Shown here: positions 18,273-27,413 of the stretch, in pieces
Numbering within the stretch: the first letter of the stretch is position 1
Layout of the letters: every line of letters begins with the position of its first letter
Source: Hyphomicrobiales bacterium
GTDB taxonomy: Bacteria > Pseudomonadota > Alphaproteobacteria > Rhizobiales > Rhizobiaceae
Assembly (NCBI GenBank): GCA_900471485.1
Contig: UCEU01000001.1
Coordinates: forward strand, 496,001 to 560,000
DNA: 64,000 nt
Reading direction: 5' to 3'
Made by a program: the position numbers and the translations under genes
The notes under the pieces: generated by a model
The model's input: the letters and a program-made list of their open reading frames with translations, nothing else
Databases searched by the model: none
What the model was told of the DNA's origin: nothing

Positions 18273-19223
18273 ATGCCGATTACAATCCGTTTGGCTCTGA
18301 GAGACTGGGATTACATGACGCCGCTCGTGCTTGGAGATGTCTCCTCGCCGCGCGTCGAGGTTAAGGTGGATCGGGTAGGTACCCTGGTTTCCCACGTTGG
18401 CAAGGACGAGCTGCACGACGCAGCTGAAATGTCTTTCAGCCGCTACACGCAGCTTCGCATCGATGGTGACGAAACGGTGCTCGGCGTTCCGAATTTCATC
18501 ATGCGTGGCTTCCGCCATCGCTGCATCATTACCATGAAGGACAGCCCGATCACGGAACTGAGCCAGCTTGCCGGCAAGCGGATCGGTGTCACCGGATGGC
18601 GCGATTCCGGCAATACCTGGACGCGTGCCGCTGTGCGTCGCGAGGGGGTGGGTGTCGAGGACGCCATGTGGTACGCTGGTCGTCTCACTGAAGCGCATCC
18701 GGTCGTCGACCGCCTCGACGGCTTTGGCCGCCCGGGACGCATCGAGGCTGCTCCCGGAGAGCGCCCGATGGTCGACCTTCTCCGCGAAGGCTTTCTCGAT
18801 GCCATTTTCACGCCCTTCATGCCGGAAGGCTATTTCAACGCAGATTCGCCGTTCCGCCAGGTTTTGGGGGATTTCCGCAGCGCCGAACTCGCCTATTTCA
18901 ATGATGTTGGCTACGTGCCGGGCATGCACTTGATTGGCATCAAGGCCGAGATCGCCGCGGAACATCCGTGGCTTGCAGCTGAACTGAGCGACATGATCGA
19001 CGAATCCCAACGAATCTGGACGGCCAAGCGCCGCAAGTATGCGGAAACGACGCCGTGGATGTTCGATGAAATCCGCAAGATCGCGACGGATCTTCCGGAG
19101 GACTGGAATGTCAGCGGCTTCGAACCAAACCGCAAGATGATTGCCGACTTCTCGGAAGAACTGCATCAGCAGGGTATCCTGCCGCGCGTTCTTACACCCG
19201 AAGAGCTCTTTCCGAACCGGTAA
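18273..19223 (+). CDS. Cytosolic periplasmic-binding-fold protein, dihydroxyphthalate decarboxylase-like
   Basis: 316-residue protein with no signal peptide. Segments such as FRHRCIITMKDSPITELSQLAGKRIGVTGWRDSGNTW resemble the Pht5 (4,5-dihydroxyphthalate decarboxylase) and NMT1/SsuA-like group, which share a periplasmic-binding fold. It could be a decarboxylase or another enzyme acting on the imported compound. It is the first gene of the operon controlled by the MocR-type regulator and precedes the ABC transporter by 69 bases. The reaction is unknown. Confidence 0.75.
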   Translation: MPITIRLALRDWDYMTPLVLGDVSSPRVEVKVDRVGTLVSHVGKDELHDAAEMSFSRYTQLRIDGDETVLGVPNFIMRGFRHRCIITMKDSPITELSQLAGKRIGVTGWRDSGNTWTRAAVRREGVGVEDAMWYAGRLTEAHPVVDRLDGFGRPGRIEAAPGERPMVDLLREGFLDAIFTPFMPEGYFNADSPFRQVLGDFRSAELAYFNDVGYVPGMHLIGIKAEIAAEHPWLAAELSDMIDESQRIWTAKRRKYAETTPWMFDEIRKIATDLPEDWNVSGFEPNRKMIADFSEELHQQGILPRVLTPEELFPNR

Positions 19224-19292
19224 TCCGGGCATCCGTAACTTGCCGTGAGCACCTGCTAAACTCGCTTACATCAGAAAAAGGGGAATACCGAA

Positions 19293-20183
19293 ATGCCATC
19301 GAAATTGCTTACCTCCCTCGCATTGGCCGGCTTCCTGCTGTCGGGAACGGCCATGGCACAGGATGCCGCACTGCCCAAGCTCTCCGTCGATCAGACGCTG
19401 CACGACCAGCTGCCGGAGCAGATCAAGACCGCTGGCAAGATGATCTCGGTGAACAACGGCTCCTTCCCTCCCTATGAAATCGTCAAGGGCACGGAGATGA
19501 GCGGCGCCAGCGCGGATCTCACGGAAGCGCTCGGCCAGATCCTGGGCGTGAAGATCGAGCACGCAACAGTTGGTGGCCTGCCGGCCCTGCTCGCCGGCGT
19601 CAATTCCGGACGCTACCAGTTCGCCTTCGGGCCGATCGGCGACTTCAAGAGCCGTGAGGAATCCAACGACTTCGTCGATTGGGTTCAGGAATTCGTGGTC
19701 TTCGCCGTCCAGAAGGGCAATCCGAAGGGCATCACCTCGCTCGACACGGCCTGTGGCCAGCGCGTCGCCGTGATGGCCGGCGGCTCGGCCGAGCGCGTCA
19801 TCCAGGCGCAGGTCGAGAAATGCAAGGCGGACGGCAAAACCTCGATCGAGATCCAGTCCTTCACCGATCAGCCGAGCTCGATTCTCGCGGTTCGTTCCAA
19901 GCGCTCGGATGCCTTCTTCTCCTCGCAGGCGCCCCTCACCTATTTCGTCTCGCAGGCGAACGGCCAGCTTGAGCTGACCGGCGTTGGCGCCAAAAACGGT
20001 TTCGACGATCTCTTCCAGGGCGCCGTCGTTCCCAAAGGTTCGCCGCTCGGCCCTGTCCTGCGCGATGCCATGAAGGTCCTGATGGACAACGGCACCTATG
20101 CGCAGATCATGAAGAAGTGGGGCCTTGAGAACAACATGATCAAGGAACCCGGCATCAACCTGGGTGGGGCTTTGCCTAAATGA
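19293..20183 (+). CDS. Amino-acid-type ABC substrate-binding protein
   Basis: 296-residue periplasmic binding protein of family 3 (HisJ/GlnH-like). Signal peptide residues 1-22 ends at TAMAQD. The mature protein has the family pattern of ligand contacts (SVNNGSFPPYEIV, GASADLTEALGQILG) and a C-terminal MDNGTYAQIMKKWGLE. AAAAAGGGG precedes the ATG. Its stop overlaps the start of the permease gene (ATGA). It supplies substrate to the permease and ATPase that follow. Confidence 0.93.
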   Translation: MPSKLLTSLALAGFLLSGTAMAQDAALPKLSVDQTLHDQLPEQIKTAGKMISVNNGSFPPYEIVKGTEMSGASADLTEALGQILGVKIEHATVGGLPALLAGVNSGRYQFAFGPIGDFKSREESNDFVDWVQEFVVFAVQKGNPKGITSLDTACGQRVAVMAGGSAERVIQAQVEKCKADGKTSIEIQSFTDQPSSILAVRSKRSDAFFSSQAPLTYFVSQANGQLELTGVGAKNGFDDLFQGAVVPKGSPLGPVLRDAMKVLMDNGTYAQIMKKWGLENNMIKEPGINLGGALPK

Positions 20184-21109
20184 GCACCAGCACACAGAAC
20201 AACGCATCGCCTTCGGGCGATGCGGATCCGCGTGATGTCGTCAACGCCCACCAGCCATTTCGCACGGATCGCCTCGTACTGTGGGCAATCACGATCGCCA
20301 TTGCGGCGAACTTCGCGTGGGTCGTCGCCCATAACGAAAATTTCGGCTGGCCCGTCGTCGGCAAATACTTCTTCGATCCGACCGTCATAAACGGCCTCTA
20401 TGTCAGCCTCGGCCTGACCGTCGTCGCCATGGCCATCGGTATCGCGCTCGGCCTGCTGCTCGCAATCGCAAGGCTTTCGACCGACCGGCTAGCCAATTCG
20501 CTTGCCGGCCTGTTCATCTGGTTCTTCCGCGGCACGCCGCTGCTGGTCCAGCTGATCTTCTGGTACAACCTTTCGACACTGTTTCCGACGCTGTCTATCG
20601 GCATTCCCTTCGGCCCGACCTTTGCGAGCTGGGATACGAACTCGGTGATCACGCCGATGACGGCAGCGATCGTCGGACTGGCCCTGAATGAAGCGGCCTA
20701 CATGGCCGAAATCATCCGCGGCGGCCTGTTGTCTGTCGATCGGGGTCAGGCGGAGACGGCGGAAGCCTTCGGCATGACACGCGGCCGTGCGCTGCGCCGT
20801 ATCATCATTCCGCAGGCGATGCGCTCGATCGTTCCTCCGACCGGCAACCAGCTCATCAGCATGATCAAGGCGACGTCGCTAGTCAGCGTCATCGCCATGG
20901 CTGATCTGCTGTACTCCGTACAGTCGATCTACAACAGCACCTTCGAGGTCATTCCGATGCTCCTGGTCGCCGTGATCTGGTATCTCCTGATCACCTCGGT
21001 CCTCAACATCGGCCAAGGCTATATCGAGCGCTACTACGGACGCGGTGACCGGCGCTCGGGTCAGAACACCAATCCGGCGCCCGTTGCCACAGAGGAGGCA
21101 AGCCATTGA
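20180..21109 (+). CDS. Amino-acid-type ABC permease
   Basis: 309-residue inner-membrane permease of the HisM/GlnP group. After a long N-terminal region with one helix (WAITIAIAANFAWVV), the core has the typical LYVSLGLTVVAMAIGIALGLLLA segment and the EAA loop ETAEAFGMTRGRALRRIIIPQAMRSIVPP. The gene overlaps the binding-protein gene by four bases and the ATPase gene by four bases. A single permease gene implies a homodimer. Confidence 0.93.
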   Translation: MSTSTQNNASPSGDADPRDVVNAHQPFRTDRLVLWAITIAIAANFAWVVAHNENFGWPVVGKYFFDPTVINGLYVSLGLTVVAMAIGIALGLLLAIARLSTDRLANSLAGLFIWFFRGTPLLVQLIFWYNLSTLFPTLSIGIPFGPTFASWDTNSVITPMTAAIVGLALNEAAYMAEIIRGGLLSVDRGQAETAEAFGMTRGRALRRIIIPQAMRSIVPPTGNQLISMIKATSLVSVIAMADLLYSVQSIYNSTFEVIPMLLVAVIWYLLITSVLNIGQGYIERYYGRGDRRSGQNTNPAPVATEEASH

Positions 21110-21885
21110 ACGCGATCGCGACCGTCGAGCCGCTCGTGCGCGCTCGCAATGTTCACAAATCCTTCGATCAACTCGAGGTGCTGAAGGGCATCGATCTCGA
21201 CGTCACCCCCGGTGAAGTCGTCGTCATCCTCGGCCCGTCTGGCTCCGGAAAATCGACCTTTCTGCGCTGTATCAACCACCTCGAAACGATCAATCGCGGA
21301 TCGATCGAGGTGGATGGCGAGCAGATCGGCTACCGGCTCCGCAAGAACCGACTGGAGAAACTGTCCAACAATCAGATCGCCGTTCAGCGGCGCAAGATCG
21401 GGATGGTGTTCCAGCAGTTCAATCTCTACCCGCACATGACGGTGCTGCAGAACATCATCGAGGCGCCTTGCGGCATTCACGGCGAAAGCCGCAAGGCCGC
21501 AACCGAAAATGCGATGCGGCTTCTCGAGCGCGTCGGTCTTGCAGCCAAGGCTGACAGCTATCCGCGCCACCTCTCCGGCGGCCAGCAGCAGCGTGTGGCG
21601 ATCGCCCGCGCGCTTGCGATCAAGCCGAAGCTCATGCTGTTCGACGAGCCGACGTCGGCGCTCGATCCGGAACTGGTCGGCGAAGTGCTGTCGACCATGC
21701 GTGACCTTGCCGACCAAGGACTGACGATGATCGTGGTGACCCACGAGATCGGCTTTGCCCGCGAAGCGGCCGACCGTGTCGTCTTCATGGACGGTGGCCA
21801 CATCATCGAGCAGGGCAAGCCGGAAGACGTGCTTGGCAATCCCCAGCATCCTCGCACCAGAAGCTTCCTGTCTCGGTTCATCTAA
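21106..21885 (+). CDS. Amino-acid-type ABC ATP-binding protein
   Basis: 259-residue ATPase of the HisP/GlnQ family. Walker A is GPSGSGKST, the signature LSGGQQQRVAIARA, Walker B LMLFDEP, the D-loop SALDPELV and the switch is VTHEIGFA. It starts with TTG overlapping the permease stop in a TTGA, with AGAGGAGG upstream. The insertion between Walker A and the Q-loop (YRLRKNRLEKLSNNQI) is usual for this subgroup. Confidence 0.94.
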   Translation: MNAIATVEPLVRARNVHKSFDQLEVLKGIDLDVTPGEVVVILGPSGSGKSTFLRCINHLETINRGSIEVDGEQIGYRLRKNRLEKLSNNQIAVQRRKIGMVFQQFNLYPHMTVLQNIIEAPCGIHGESRKAATENAMRLLERVGLAAKADSYPRHLSGGQQQRVAIARALAIKPKLMLFDEPTSALDPELVGEVLSTMRDLADQGLTMIVVTHEIGFAREAADRVVFMDGGHIIEQGKPEDVLGNPQHPRTRSFLSRFI

Positions 21886-21972
21886 ACGGCTGAACCGCCA
21901 GGCATCGAACGACAGCCCGTGCCGCAGCGATGCGGCGCGCGCTCCTCTTATGCTCAAGGAATGGAATCTCCC

Positions 21973-23151
21973 ATGACACGCGACAACGCTTTCGCCCGAA
22001 TTTCAGACTTCGAACAGAACGAGGCGGAGCTTGTCGCAACCCGCCAATATCTGCATGCGAACCCCGAGCTGTCCTTCGAGGAAGTCGAGACCGCCCGCTT
22101 CGTGGCCGACAAGCTCGAGGGATGGGGCTATGAGGTCACGCGTAATGTCGGCGGTCACGGCGTCGTCGCCCGCCTGAAGGTCGGCACTAGCAACAAGAGC
22201 ATCGGCATTCGCGCTGACATGGACGCTCTGCCGATCCTCGAGGATACCGGCCTGCCCTACGCCAGCAAAATCCCGGGCAAGATGCACGCCTGCGGCCATG
22301 ACGGCCACACCACCATGCTGCTAGGCGCCGCCGAATATCTGGCCCGCACCCGCCGCTTCGATGGCACCGTGACCCTGATCTTCCAACCGGCCGAAGAGGC
22401 CGGCGTCGGAAGCGGCGCGCAGGCGATGATCGCAGACGGCCTGTTCGAGCGTTTCCCGATCGACGCGATCTTCGGCCTGCACAACCACCCAGGCGCTCCT
22501 GCCGGCAACTGGCTGATGCGCAGCGGCCCGCTGATGGCGGCCGCCGACAGCGTCAAGATCACGATCTCCGGCAAGGGCGGCCACGCGTCGCGGCCGCATC
22601 TGACGATCGACCCGGTCGTTGCCGCCTGCAATCTCGTCGTATCCCTGCAGTCGATCGTGTCCCGCAATATCGACCCGACGCAGACGGCTGTCATCACCGT
22701 CGGCTCGATCCATTCCGGTGAAGCATCGAACGTCATCCCCGACACGGCGACACTGTCGCTCAGCGTACGCTCGTTCGATCCGACCATCCGCTCCACCCTG
22801 GAGAAGCGCATCCGATCGATGACGGCGGCCGTTGCCGAGGGACATGGCGCAACGGCGAAGATCGACTACACGCACGGCTATCCCGTCGTCGTCAACTCGG
22901 AGAAGGAGACCGAGTTCGCCCGCAGCGTCGCCGAGGAACTCGTCGGCCCCGAAAAGGTCGGCTTGTGCCATCTCATTCCAGGCAGCGAGGATTTCTCCTA
23001 TTTCCTCGAACACAAGCCCGGAAGCTTCCTGCGGCTCGGAAACGGCGAGAGCTCTCAGATCCTGCACAGTTCGAAGTACAACTTCGCGGACGAAAGCCTC
23101 ACTGTCGGCGCCGCCATGTGGGCGCGACTCACTGAACGGTTCCTGGCGTAA
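21973..23151 (+). CDS. M20-family amidohydrolase (hippurate/N-acyl-amino acid hydrolase-like)
   Basis: 392-residue zinc-dependent amidohydrolase that would release an amino acid from an N-acyl or related conjugate. Metal-binding motifs are HACGHDGHT (C107, H109) and FQPAEEAG (E141-E142), with later ligands in GLHNHP and the C-terminal PGSEDFSYF. The dimerisation domain follows the KGGHASRPH segment. The start at 21973 fits the ribosome site better than the ATG 12 bases upstream. As last gene of the MocR-controlled operon it suggests that the transporter imports an amide or acylated amino acid. A hairpin follows. Confidence 0.92.
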   Translation: MTRDNAFARISDFEQNEAELVATRQYLHANPELSFEEVETARFVADKLEGWGYEVTRNVGGHGVVARLKVGTSNKSIGIRADMDALPILEDTGLPYASKIPGKMHACGHDGHTTMLLGAAEYLARTRRFDGTVTLIFQPAEEAGVGSGAQAMIADGLFERFPIDAIFGLHNHPGAPAGNWLMRSGPLMAAADSVKITISGKGGHASRPHLTIDPVVAACNLVVSLQSIVSRNIDPTQTAVITVGSIHSGEASNVIPDTATLSLSVRSFDPTIRSTLEKRIRSMTAAVAEGHGATAKIDYTHGYPVVVNSEKETEFARSVAEELVGPEKVGLCHLIPGSEDFSYFLEHKPGSFLRLGNGESSQILHSSKYNFADESLTVGAAMWARLTERFLA

Positions 23152-23164
23152 CACGCACTCACAC

Positions 23165-23193
23165 ACCGCCCCTCACCGTGCTTGAGGGGCGGT
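23165..23193 (+). terminator. Terminator-like hairpin after amidohydrolase gene
   Basis: Perfect 11-bp inverted repeat ACCGCCCCTCA / TGAGGGGCGGT with a 7-base loop, 13 bases after the stop. It lacks a T run. Confidence 0.65.
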
Positions 23194-23327
23194 TCGCGTC
23201 CGCAATTTGCGCCGCATAAAAATCTTTCAATTTTTTCTCAAGTTAGACGTCAGGAGGACGGTCCTTTTCTCGCTCATATACATCGAAGCCTTCCGCAAGG
23301 CTGTAAGGATGTTGAGTGGGGACTGAA

Positions 23328-25901
23328 ATGAGTTTGATGAGAGTGGCTTCGCTGAGAAGCGTTCGGGTTGTTCTGGCAATGGCGCCGATCGGCGGTATCG
23401 CCGTTCCTGCAGCAGCCCAGCAAACAGCGCCAGCGGCAACGCCACAAGTGGCCAGCATCTCAATTCCATCGGGATCACTCGAAAGCGCCCTCCTGGCGCT
23501 CGGACGCCAGACCAACCTCAGGCTCCTCTACCGGAGCGAAATTACCGCTGGCAAGACAACGCGCGGCATCAGCGGCCCGCTTAGCCCGACCGGGGCGCTC
23601 TCGGCACTGTTGGCCGGCACCGGTATTTCATTCCATTTTACCGGCGCGAACACCGTTTCGCTGGAAACGTCCGCAGCGGGCGCGGCCGACGCGGGAGACG
23701 GCGATTCAACAATGTTGGCGCCGATCCAACTGCGGGCCACGACCGCCAAGCCCTCCGATCAGCCCTACGAAACACCGGGCTCGACAAGCTACATATCGTC
23801 CGAGCAGATCGAGCGCTTTCGCGGCTCGACGGCCGGCGACATCTTCAAGAACACCCCCGGCGTCATCTCCGCCAACAACCACAATGGCGGGGCCGTGAAC
23901 GTCAACATTCGCGGACTGCAGGGGCAAAACCGCGTGCGCGTCGCGATCGACGGGACGCAGCAGACCACGACGACGTGGCGCGGTTATGCCGGTGTCGATG
24001 ACCGGACCTATATCGATCCGGATCTGATCGGCGGAGTGACCGTTTCCAAGGGACCTACAGGTGGAGCGGCCGGCGCCGGCGTGGATGGCGGCGTTGTCGG
24101 CATCCGGACCATCAATGCTAAAGACATCGTCGAGGATGGAAAAGAGTATGGCGGTCGCGTGAGGATCGGTGCTCAGGACAACACGACCTCGCAGGTAACC
24201 ATCAATTCCATTGTCCAGCAGACGGAGCCTGCCGACTTCTTCGATTTCAAGAACGGCAATGGAAGCTTCGCGCTTGCGACGGTGCAAGATAATTTCGATT
24301 TTGTCGTGGCTGGCGCGCGCCGGTATCGCGGCAATTATTTCGCCGGCACCAAGGGGGCAACGACCTACCAGTTCAACGGACGCGACTACCTCCTCTCCTG
24401 GACCAAGCCTGGCGAGGAGGTCTGGAATACATCAAGCGCATCGACGTCCTTCCTTGCCAAGGGAACAATCAACATCGATGACGACCAGAGCCTGGAACTC
24501 GGTTACGTCCACTACGAAGCCGAGTATGGCGAGGGGATGTCTTCGCTACTCTTCCTGCAGGATGAAACATTCCGGCAGGCACCGCTCTCCAACGTCAAGA
24601 CCGATACGTTCACCAGCCGCTATCACTACAATCCCGATGACATGGTCGACCTCAAGGTCAACGCATGGATGAGCATCGTCGACCAGATGGACATGTCCAC
24701 GGGGCTCGCCTTCTATTTTCCGCCATGGGTCACGCCCGAAAACACGCCGCCAGGCGACGACCCACGCTATGCGCTGACCCGTACCTATGGAGGCGATATC
24801 TCGAACACGAGCATATTCGATACCGATTACGGTCAGCTCACCGCCAACTACGGCGTTTCATATCTGTTCGAGGACATCGATGCGAAACCCTACATGAGCC
24901 GCACAACGGCCACCAGCGTTGGGGTGCCAATGGTGCCGGCGGTCGGTACTCGCTCGATAGCAAGCGCCTTCACGACGACCGAATGGAAGCCGACGGATTG
25001 GCTGAAGTTCGATATGGGTCTGCGCTACGATCATTACTGGCTCACAGATGATGGCTCGGCGTCCCAAGTCCTCGTTAGAGAGAAGGCCGGTGGTCGCCTC
25101 AATCCATCGATCAGCGCGACACTCGAGCCAGTCGATGGCCTGCAGTTCTACGCATTGTATGCCGAGGGCTTTCGCCCACCAACCATGCGCGAGACGATGG
25201 GTAACGACGGCAACGTTAAACCCAATCCCTACCTGAAACCTGAGGTCGCCAAGAACTGGGAGGTCGGGATCAACGTCAGCAAGGATGGACTGATAGGTGA
25301 CAACGACAGCGCACGGTTGAAGCTCTCCTACTTCAGCAACAACTACAGCAACTACATCTCTCATGTGGACGCTGACACGGTTGACATCCCGACTCATCCC
25401 GATTTGCCAAACTATGCCTTTTCTTTTGACAACCTGAGAAAGGCTCATTTTTCAGGCATCGAGATTTCGGGCTCGTATGACCTGGGCTTTCTCTACGCGG
25501 AGGGATCACTCACCTACTACACCGAATATGCCTTCTGCCGTTACTCAGCATGCTCGGACGTAACGGTCGAGAATGACTACGCCGCCAACCACATGCCCCC
25601 GGAGCTTCTGAAGCGGCTGACCGTCGGCACGCGTCTCCTTGACGACAAGCTATCGGCTGGCGTGCGCATCACTCACGCCGGAAAGCGCTTGTCGCCGGTC
25701 GACCCCAATGCCCGCCAATATACCGGGATGTGGGCGCCCTATACGACCGTTGATGCCTTCGCGACCTACAAGATCACCGACAATCTCACGTTTGATTTCC
25801 AGGCAGAGAACCTGACTGATCGGTTCTACATCGACGCGCTGGACGGATGGAACCCCTCTCCCGGCCGGACGTTTCGTGCAACGCTAACAGCAAAATTCTA
25901 A
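23328..25901 (+). CDS. TonB-dependent outer-membrane receptor with STN domain
   Basis: 857-residue outer-membrane transporter. A signal peptide ends near AVPAAAQ. An STN (secretin/TonB N-terminal) domain covers roughly residues 45-120 (ISIPSGSLESALLALGRQTNLRLLY). The plug domain contains GDIFKNTPGVISANN and NIRGLQGQNRVRVAIDG, and the 22-strand barrel ends in aromatic FRATLTAKF. The plug resembles heme/hemoglobin-type receptors, so iron or heme is the likely cargo, but a siderophore is possible. STN domains usually speak to an anti-sigma factor (FecR) and ECF sigma factor (FecI); neither is adjacent. Confidence 0.92.
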   Translation: MSLMRVASLRSVRVVLAMAPIGGIAVPAAAQQTAPAATPQVASISIPSGSLESALLALGRQTNLRLLYRSEITAGKTTRGISGPLSPTGALSALLAGTGISFHFTGANTVSLETSAAGAADAGDGDSTMLAPIQLRATTAKPSDQPYETPGSTSYISSEQIERFRGSTAGDIFKNTPGVISANNHNGGAVNVNIRGLQGQNRVRVAIDGTQQTTTTWRGYAGVDDRTYIDPDLIGGVTVSKGPTGGAAGAGVDGGVVGIRTINAKDIVEDGKEYGGRVRIGAQDNTTSQVTINSIVQQTEPADFFDFKNGNGSFALATVQDNFDFVVAGARRYRGNYFAGTKGATTYQFNGRDYLLSWTKPGEEVWNTSSASTSFLAKGTINIDDDQSLELGYVHYEAEYGEGMSSLLFLQDETFRQAPLSNVKTDTFTSRYHYNPDDMVDLKVNAWMSIVDQMDMSTGLAFYFPPWVTPENTPPGDDPRYALTRTYGGDISNTSIFDTDYGQLTANYGVSYLFEDIDAKPYMSRTTATSVGVPMVPAVGTRSIASAFTTTEWKPTDWLKFDMGLRYDHYWLTDDGSASQVLVREKAGGRLNPSISATLEPVDGLQFYALYAEGFRPPTMRETMGNDGNVKPNPYLKPEVAKNWEVGINVSKDGLIGDNDSARLKLSYFSNNYSNYISHVDADTVDIPTHPDLPNYAFSFDNLRKAHFSGIEISGSYDLGFLYAEGSLTYYTEYAFCRYSACSDVTVENDYAANHMPPELLKRLTVGTRLLDDKLSAGVRITHAGKRLSPVDPNARQYTGMWAPYTTVDAFATYKITDNLTFDFQAENLTDRFYIDALDGWNPSPGRTFRATLTAKF

Positions 25902-25957
25902 AGAGAAACATAGAGGTGGCCGCGCTCTCTGCGAGGTCACTTCATGCGACTTCCGCC

Positions 25958-27178
25958 TCAATCCCGCATCGCGAAGACATCGACCGGTTGGCCAAGGCCC
26001 CGCAGAAGATATGACCCCAGGCTGTCGAAGGCGAAGCCGGGGCCTGCCATCTCTGCGAAGGCCCGTGACAGAAGAACGGGGCGCTTGATCCGCTTGGTCA
26101 GTTCCTCGAGCCGCGAGGCGACGTTAACCGCCGGGCCGATCGCCGTGAAGTCCAGGCGCTTGCGCGAGCCGATGTTGCCGTACATGACGTCGCCCACGTG
26201 GACGCCGACGCCGTAGCGGAGCGCCGGCTGGCCGGTCGGGGCGTTCCGCTCGTTCAAGGCGGCCATCCCGGCGCGTCCCTTGGTGATCGCCTCCAGCAGA
26301 TCGGCACACGCTGTCGGCTTGGACAGCGGGAAAATCGCCAACAGGCCGTCCCCCATGAATTTCAGGATTTCGCCGCCGCGCTGTTCGATCGGCTCGCACA
26401 GCGCATCGAAATAGGAGTTCAGCAGTTCGATCACGTTGTCGCGCGGCCAGATGTCCGAGAGCTCCGTGAAATCGCGCAGGTCGCAGATCATGATGGCGGC
26501 GCTGACCGTCATCCCGCTGCCGCGCGTGGTGGCGCCGGCCAGAATCTGTTCGCTCGCATGAGGCCCGACATAGGTCTCCAGGAGATTGCGCGCCATGATG
26601 TTCTTCATGCGGATCTCGATGACCAGCGCGAAAGCCGGAAGCAGGTCCTTGAGATAGGCAATGTGTTCGTCGCTGAAGCCGCCGGCGCGTTCCGTCGCAA
26701 AGGTCACCACATGGCGTTTTCCGAGTGTGTGGTCGATCGGCCAGACGACGTAATCGGTCAGTCCGCTTTCCCTGAGTTCGCCGAACAGCGGGTAGCGCTC
26801 GGTGTCGATGTCGGGCCGCGTCAGATCCTGCCGCACCTCGTTGGCGCCCTTGTAGATCTCGTTCGCAGGACGGCGCAGGAACAGATCGGTGGTCTTGGTG
26901 GCGTAGTCGAACGTGTCGATCTGCGCCTTCTCCATGCCTGCGCGCCACAAAATTCGCGCACCCGACCATTGCGGGTGCTGGATCCGCAGATGGAGCGAAC
27001 AGCGTGCCACCGGGACGCCACTTGCGTTCAGTCGCTCGCACATCTCCAGGATGATCTCGTCGATGAAGCGCTGACCGTTCGTCTCGTTGACAAGCCAGTC
27101 AAGCACGGCGCGCCGGTGGACCGGCCAGGAACCGTCATCGCCGTTGATCGATGTGGGAGCGGAAGGAGAGGACTGCAT
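25958..27178 (-). CDS. Class III adenylate cyclase
   Basis: 406-residue soluble nucleotide cyclase that should make cAMP from ATP. An N-terminal region (residues 20-200) looks like a GAF-type sensory domain. The catalytic domain has metal-binding aspartates in MICDLRDF (D233) and FMGDGLLAIF (D277), the purine-selecting lysine in ILKFMGDG (K273), and the LDFTAIGPAVNVASRLE segment, all typical of adenylate rather than guanylate cyclases. ATG at 27178 is preferred because CGGAG lies eight bases upstream. Rhizobia carry many such cyclases. A channel with a cyclic-nucleotide domain lies about 700 bases away. Confidence 0.9.
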   Translation of the reverse strand: MQSSPSAPTSINGDDGSWPVHRRAVLDWLVNETNGQRFIDEIILEMCERLNASGVPVARCSLHLRIQHPQWSGARILWRAGMEKAQIDTFDYATKTTDLFLRRPANEIYKGANEVRQDLTRPDIDTERYPLFGELRESGLTDYVVWPIDHTLGKRHVVTFATERAGGFSDEHIAYLKDLLPAFALVIEIRMKNIMARNLLETYVGPHASEQILAGATTRGSGMTVSAAIMICDLRDFTELSDIWPRDNVIELLNSYFDALCEPIEQRGGEILKFMGDGLLAIFPLSKPTACADLLEAITKGRAGMAALNERNAPTGQPALRYGVGVHVGDVMYGNIGSRKRLDFTAIGPAVNVASRLEELTKRIKRPVLLSRAFAEMAGPGFAFDSLGSYLLRGLGQPVDVFAMRD

Positions 27179-27331
27179 GGGGTAACTCCGATATGCCATC
27201 CTAAATAGCAAAGTTGGCGGCAATTACATTAGCCAGACAAGAAGATGAAGGCTGATTTCGTCAAAGCGGACGCCCGCCGGCGTCAATCAGTGGGACGTGT
27301 TGCAAGCCGGACGCGCATTGACAATCATACG

Positions 27332-27367
27332 TTTACATTCATCTCATTTGAGGATATATTATATCCT
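27332..27367 (+). promoter_or_regulatory. Promoter and palindromic operator of the Rrf2-family gene
   Basis: TTTACA at 27332-27337 and TATATT at 27355-27360 are spaced by 17 bases, a good sigma-70-type pair. A perfect 17-base palindrome, AGGATATA-T-TATATCCT (27351-27367), covers the -10 element. Binding there would block RNA polymerase, which fits autoregulation by the Rrf2 protein. Confidence 0.65.
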
Positions 27368-27413
27368 TAATGAAGGCCCATCCGCATTTGCCTGCCTTCC
27401 CAAGAGAAGCCGA

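Noticed and set aside
18243..19232. 329-codon minus-strand frame
   Set aside because: Mirrors the 18273-19223 gene; the plus-strand product matches a known fold and fits the operon.
19266..20207. 313-codon minus-strand frame
   Set aside because: Antisense shadow of the amino-acid-binding protein.
26198..27208. 336-codon plus-strand frame
   Set aside because: Opposite to the adenylate cyclase, whose catalytic motifs are intact.
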